Shown here piece by piece: positions 5,093 through 6,507 of a DNA stretch of 6,507 nt. Origin of the DNA: Thermoproteota archaeon. GTDB taxonomy: Archaea; Thermoproteota; Thermoprotei_A; Sulfolobales; Pyrodictiaceae. The notes beneath the pieces were generated by a model that ran no database searches, was not told the DNA's origin, and worked only from the letters and a program-made list of their open reading frames with translations. The stretch is from contig JAADFC010000079.1 in assembly GCA_013153105.1 (NCBI GenBank), forward strand, positions 1-6,507, read 5' to 3'. How positions within the stretch are numbered: the stretch's first letter is position 1; every line of letters starts with the position of its first letter. Position numbers and translations under genes: made by a program.

Positions 5093-6271
5093 GTGAGTGG
5101 CGTGGGTTGGGTGCAGCCTGAGCCATGGATGGTTGACGCGGTTGCGGAGGCGCTGGGGCTCGAGCGGGAGCGTGTGGAGAGCCTGGCCAAGCATAGGACG
5201 ATAAGGTTCCGGGTGTTCCGCGGCATCCTCTACGCGTCGCTGCGCCGGGAGCTTGGAGGCTACCCTGAGGGTACGGTGGTGATCTTCGGCCGGGGCTGGA
5301 GCCGGGTGGTTCACGGGTACCCGCCTATACAGCGGATGGTTCTCCCCTCCGTGGCGCTCCCGAGGCACTTCGTAGACAGGATAGTCGTCGAGGAGAAGCT
5401 TAACGGGTACAATGTTAGGGTCGTGCTGGTCGACGGTAGGCTCCTCGCTGTCACCCGTGGCGGCTTCATCTGCCCCTACACTACTGACCGTATAGAGAGG
5501 CTTCTGGGCGGCAGGCTGCGGGAGATGCTGCGGGAGCTGGGCGAGGAGGAGCACGTGGCTGCGGGGGAGGTTATAGGCCTGGAGAACCCCTACACGAGGT
5601 ACTACTACCCCGAGGCCCCCAGGTTCGGCTACTTCGTCTTCGACATATTCCGCTCGGGTAAGCCGCTGCCGCCGAGGGTGAGGGATGAGGCTACCGAGAA
5701 GCATGGTGTGCCCCACGTGCCGGTGCTCGGGGTCCTCGACAAGGGTGACATTGAGGGGTTCCGCTCGATAGTGGAGGCGCTGGAGCGGCGGGGCAGGGAG
5801 GGTGTGGTGGTCAAGGACCCGGAGTACCGGGTGCACCCCCTCAAGTACACCACGCACGCTACCAACGTGGGCGACATAAGGCTGGGCATGAGGTTCTTCA
5901 TGGAGGAGGGGAGGGGTTTCCTCTTCTCGAGGCTCCTCCGCGAGATATTCCGCGCCTACGAGCAGGGCCTGCAGGGGCCTAGGCTGGAGAAGCTCGCCAC
6001 CGAGATAGGGCTCGCAGCCCTGGAGCCCGCCTTGGAGACTGTGCGGCTGGTGGCGGCGGGGGAGCCGGTCTACGAGGAGTTTGAGCTAGAGTTCGAGAAC
6101 CGGGATAGGCTTGAGGAGTTCCTGGAGTACATGCAGAGCCTGGGTGTGGACGTGGTTGTCGCCGGCACCTATGAGAGGGACGGCATGCTAGTGGCGAGGG
6201 TCCGGAAGATGAGGGATACCTGGCTGCAGGTCAGGAGGATGCTTGAGACGGGCCTGACCCCGATAGACTAG
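5093..6271 (+). CDS. ATP-dependent RNA ligase, archaeal Pab1020 family
   Basis: A 392-residue cytosolic nucleotidyltransferase, in line with the roughly 380-390 of Pab1020/MthRnl. The adenylation domain shows motif I VVEEKLNGYNVR (98-109; Lys102 should carry AMP), motif Ia region VTRGGFICPYTTDR (120-133), motif III RFGYFVFDIF (177-186), motif IV REGVVVKDP (235-243) and motif V HPLKYTTHAT (248-257; Lys251). The helical N-terminal part and the C-terminal dimerisation/helical region (about 270-392) fit the archaeal homodimeric ligases, which join or circularise 5'-phosphate, 3'-hydroxyl single-stranded RNA. The frame is open back to 4889, which would add 68 residues and overlap the YbjQ-like gene; I place the start at GTG 5093 because GGGGGTGG (5079-5086) lies 6 bases before it and the length then fits the family. 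Some Ile-ATA and Arg-AGG codons match the neighbours, so no sign of recent transfer. Confidence 0.93.
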   Translation: MSGVGWVQPEPWMVDAVAEALGLERERVESLAKHRTIRFRVFRGILYASLRRELGGYPEGTVVIFGRGWSRVVHGYPPIQRMVLPSVALPRHFVDRIVVEEKLNGYNVRVVLVDGRLLAVTRGGFICPYTTDRIERLLGGRLREMLRELGEEEHVAAGEVIGLENPYTRYYYPEAPRFGYFVFDIFRSGKPLPPRVRDEATEKHGVPHVPVLGVLDKGDIEGFRSIVEALERRGREGVVVKDPEYRVHPLKYTTHATNVGDIRLGMRFFMEEGRGFLFSRLLREIFRAYEQGLQGPRLEKLATEIGLAALEPALETVRLVAAGEPVYEEFELEFENRDRLEEFLEYMQSLGVDVVVAGTYERDGMLVARVRKMRDTWLQVRRMLETGLTPID

Positions 6272-6507
6272 CCTCCCCGCCGCCCCCCGCCTCGCCGCCG
6301 GCCGCTGCCCCGGCGCCGAAGTCCTCCCCGACTCCTTCTCCATCATCTCCCTTGGCTGCCTCCTCTCCGGCGCCGTGGGAGGCTGCGGCGGCGTCGGCGA
6401 GCGCGTCGAGACACTCCTCGACGCGGCGCAGCCACCTGGCGGCCAGGGGTGCGGCCAGCCCGCCGGTGGCCGCCACGGTTAGGGCCACGCTGAGCGGCGG
6501 GGGCCCC
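6231..6507 (-). CDS. Possible C-terminal part of an unknown membrane protein, cut by window edge
   Basis: Reading left from the window edge, a frame is open for 91 codons to a TGA at 6233-6231, overlapping the ligase 3' end by 41 bases tail to tail. It encodes a hydrophobic run (PLSVALTVAATGGLAAPLAA), a charged amphipathic segment (RWLRRVEECLDALADAAAAS) and a disordered Gly/Ala/Glu tail. First codon positions are G-rich and third positions mostly G/C with CTA/AGG codons like the neighbours, as in real genes here, and the other two minus frames contain stops. No family is recognised. An in-frame GTG at 6488 exists, but the frame probably begins outside the window. It could still be a chance opening in GC-rich DNA. 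Confidence 0.45.
   Translation of the reverse strand, partial: GPPPLSVALTVAATGGLAAPLAARWLRRVEECLDALADAAAASHGAGEEAAKGDDGEGVGEDFGAGAAAGGEAGGGGEASLSGSGPSQASS

Noticed and set aside
4934..5857. Long minus-strand frame of 307 codons
   Set aside because: It lies over the RNA ligase, whose motifs I, III, IV and V are intact; the minus product is Pro/His/Arg-rich without a recognisable domain.

Overview
The window looks like chromosomal DNA from a GC-rich hyperthermophilic archaeon, most likely a crenarchaeon of the Desulfurococcales/Pyrodictiaceae type. This is an inference from four things: an archaeal Pab1020-type RNA ligase, an archaeal Thg1-like protein, GTG/TTG starts preceded by purine-rich Shine-Dalgarno (SD) stretches, and heavy use of AGG for Arg and ATA for Ile despite roughly two-thirds GC. 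No IS element, phage gene, CRISPR array, rRNA or tRNA gene was seen.

Layout. Bases 1-946 hold two minus-strand genes read from right to left: a 4HBT-fold (YbgC/FadM-like) acyl-CoA thioesterase (946-449), then a Thg1-like 3'-5' nucleotidyltransferase (504 to beyond base 1, cut by the window edge). The two overlap by 56 bases. Around 992-997 a TTATAA box lies between this pair and a plus-strand series and could serve either direction. The plus-strand series is: an archaeal protein of unknown function that resembles DUF432 (1089-1844), an MscS-type mechanosensitive channel (1882-2745), a CoA-disulfide reductase/NADH oxidase-type flavoprotein (2767-4158) and a small DUF4258-like protein (4194-4493).

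The longest gap, 4494-4652, contains the only AT-rich palindrome of the region and a very GC-rich 14-bp bulged hairpin just ahead of a strong SD. It precedes a YbjQ/UPF0145-like small protein (4653-4937). After a further 155-base gap with a small hairpin and a possible TATA element comes the Pab1020-family ATP-dependent RNA ligase (5093-6271). The right end holds an open minus-strand frame (6507-6231) that may be the C-terminal part of a membrane protein, convergent with the ligase.

How the genes fit together. The DUF432-like gene and the channel form the clearest functional unit, with the pair set for membrane-tension or osmotic release. The flavoprotein suggests thiol/CoA or sulfur-linked redox chemistry. 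Two RNA-end enzymes (Thg1-like polymerase and RNA ligase) lie about 4.6 kb apart, which is suggestive but not proof of a shared RNA repair role. Start codons for several genes were moved from the longest frame to sites with a well-spaced SD. I did not find a convincing wholly new system; the most interesting items are the DUF432-like/MscS pair and the structured intergenic region at 4494-4652.
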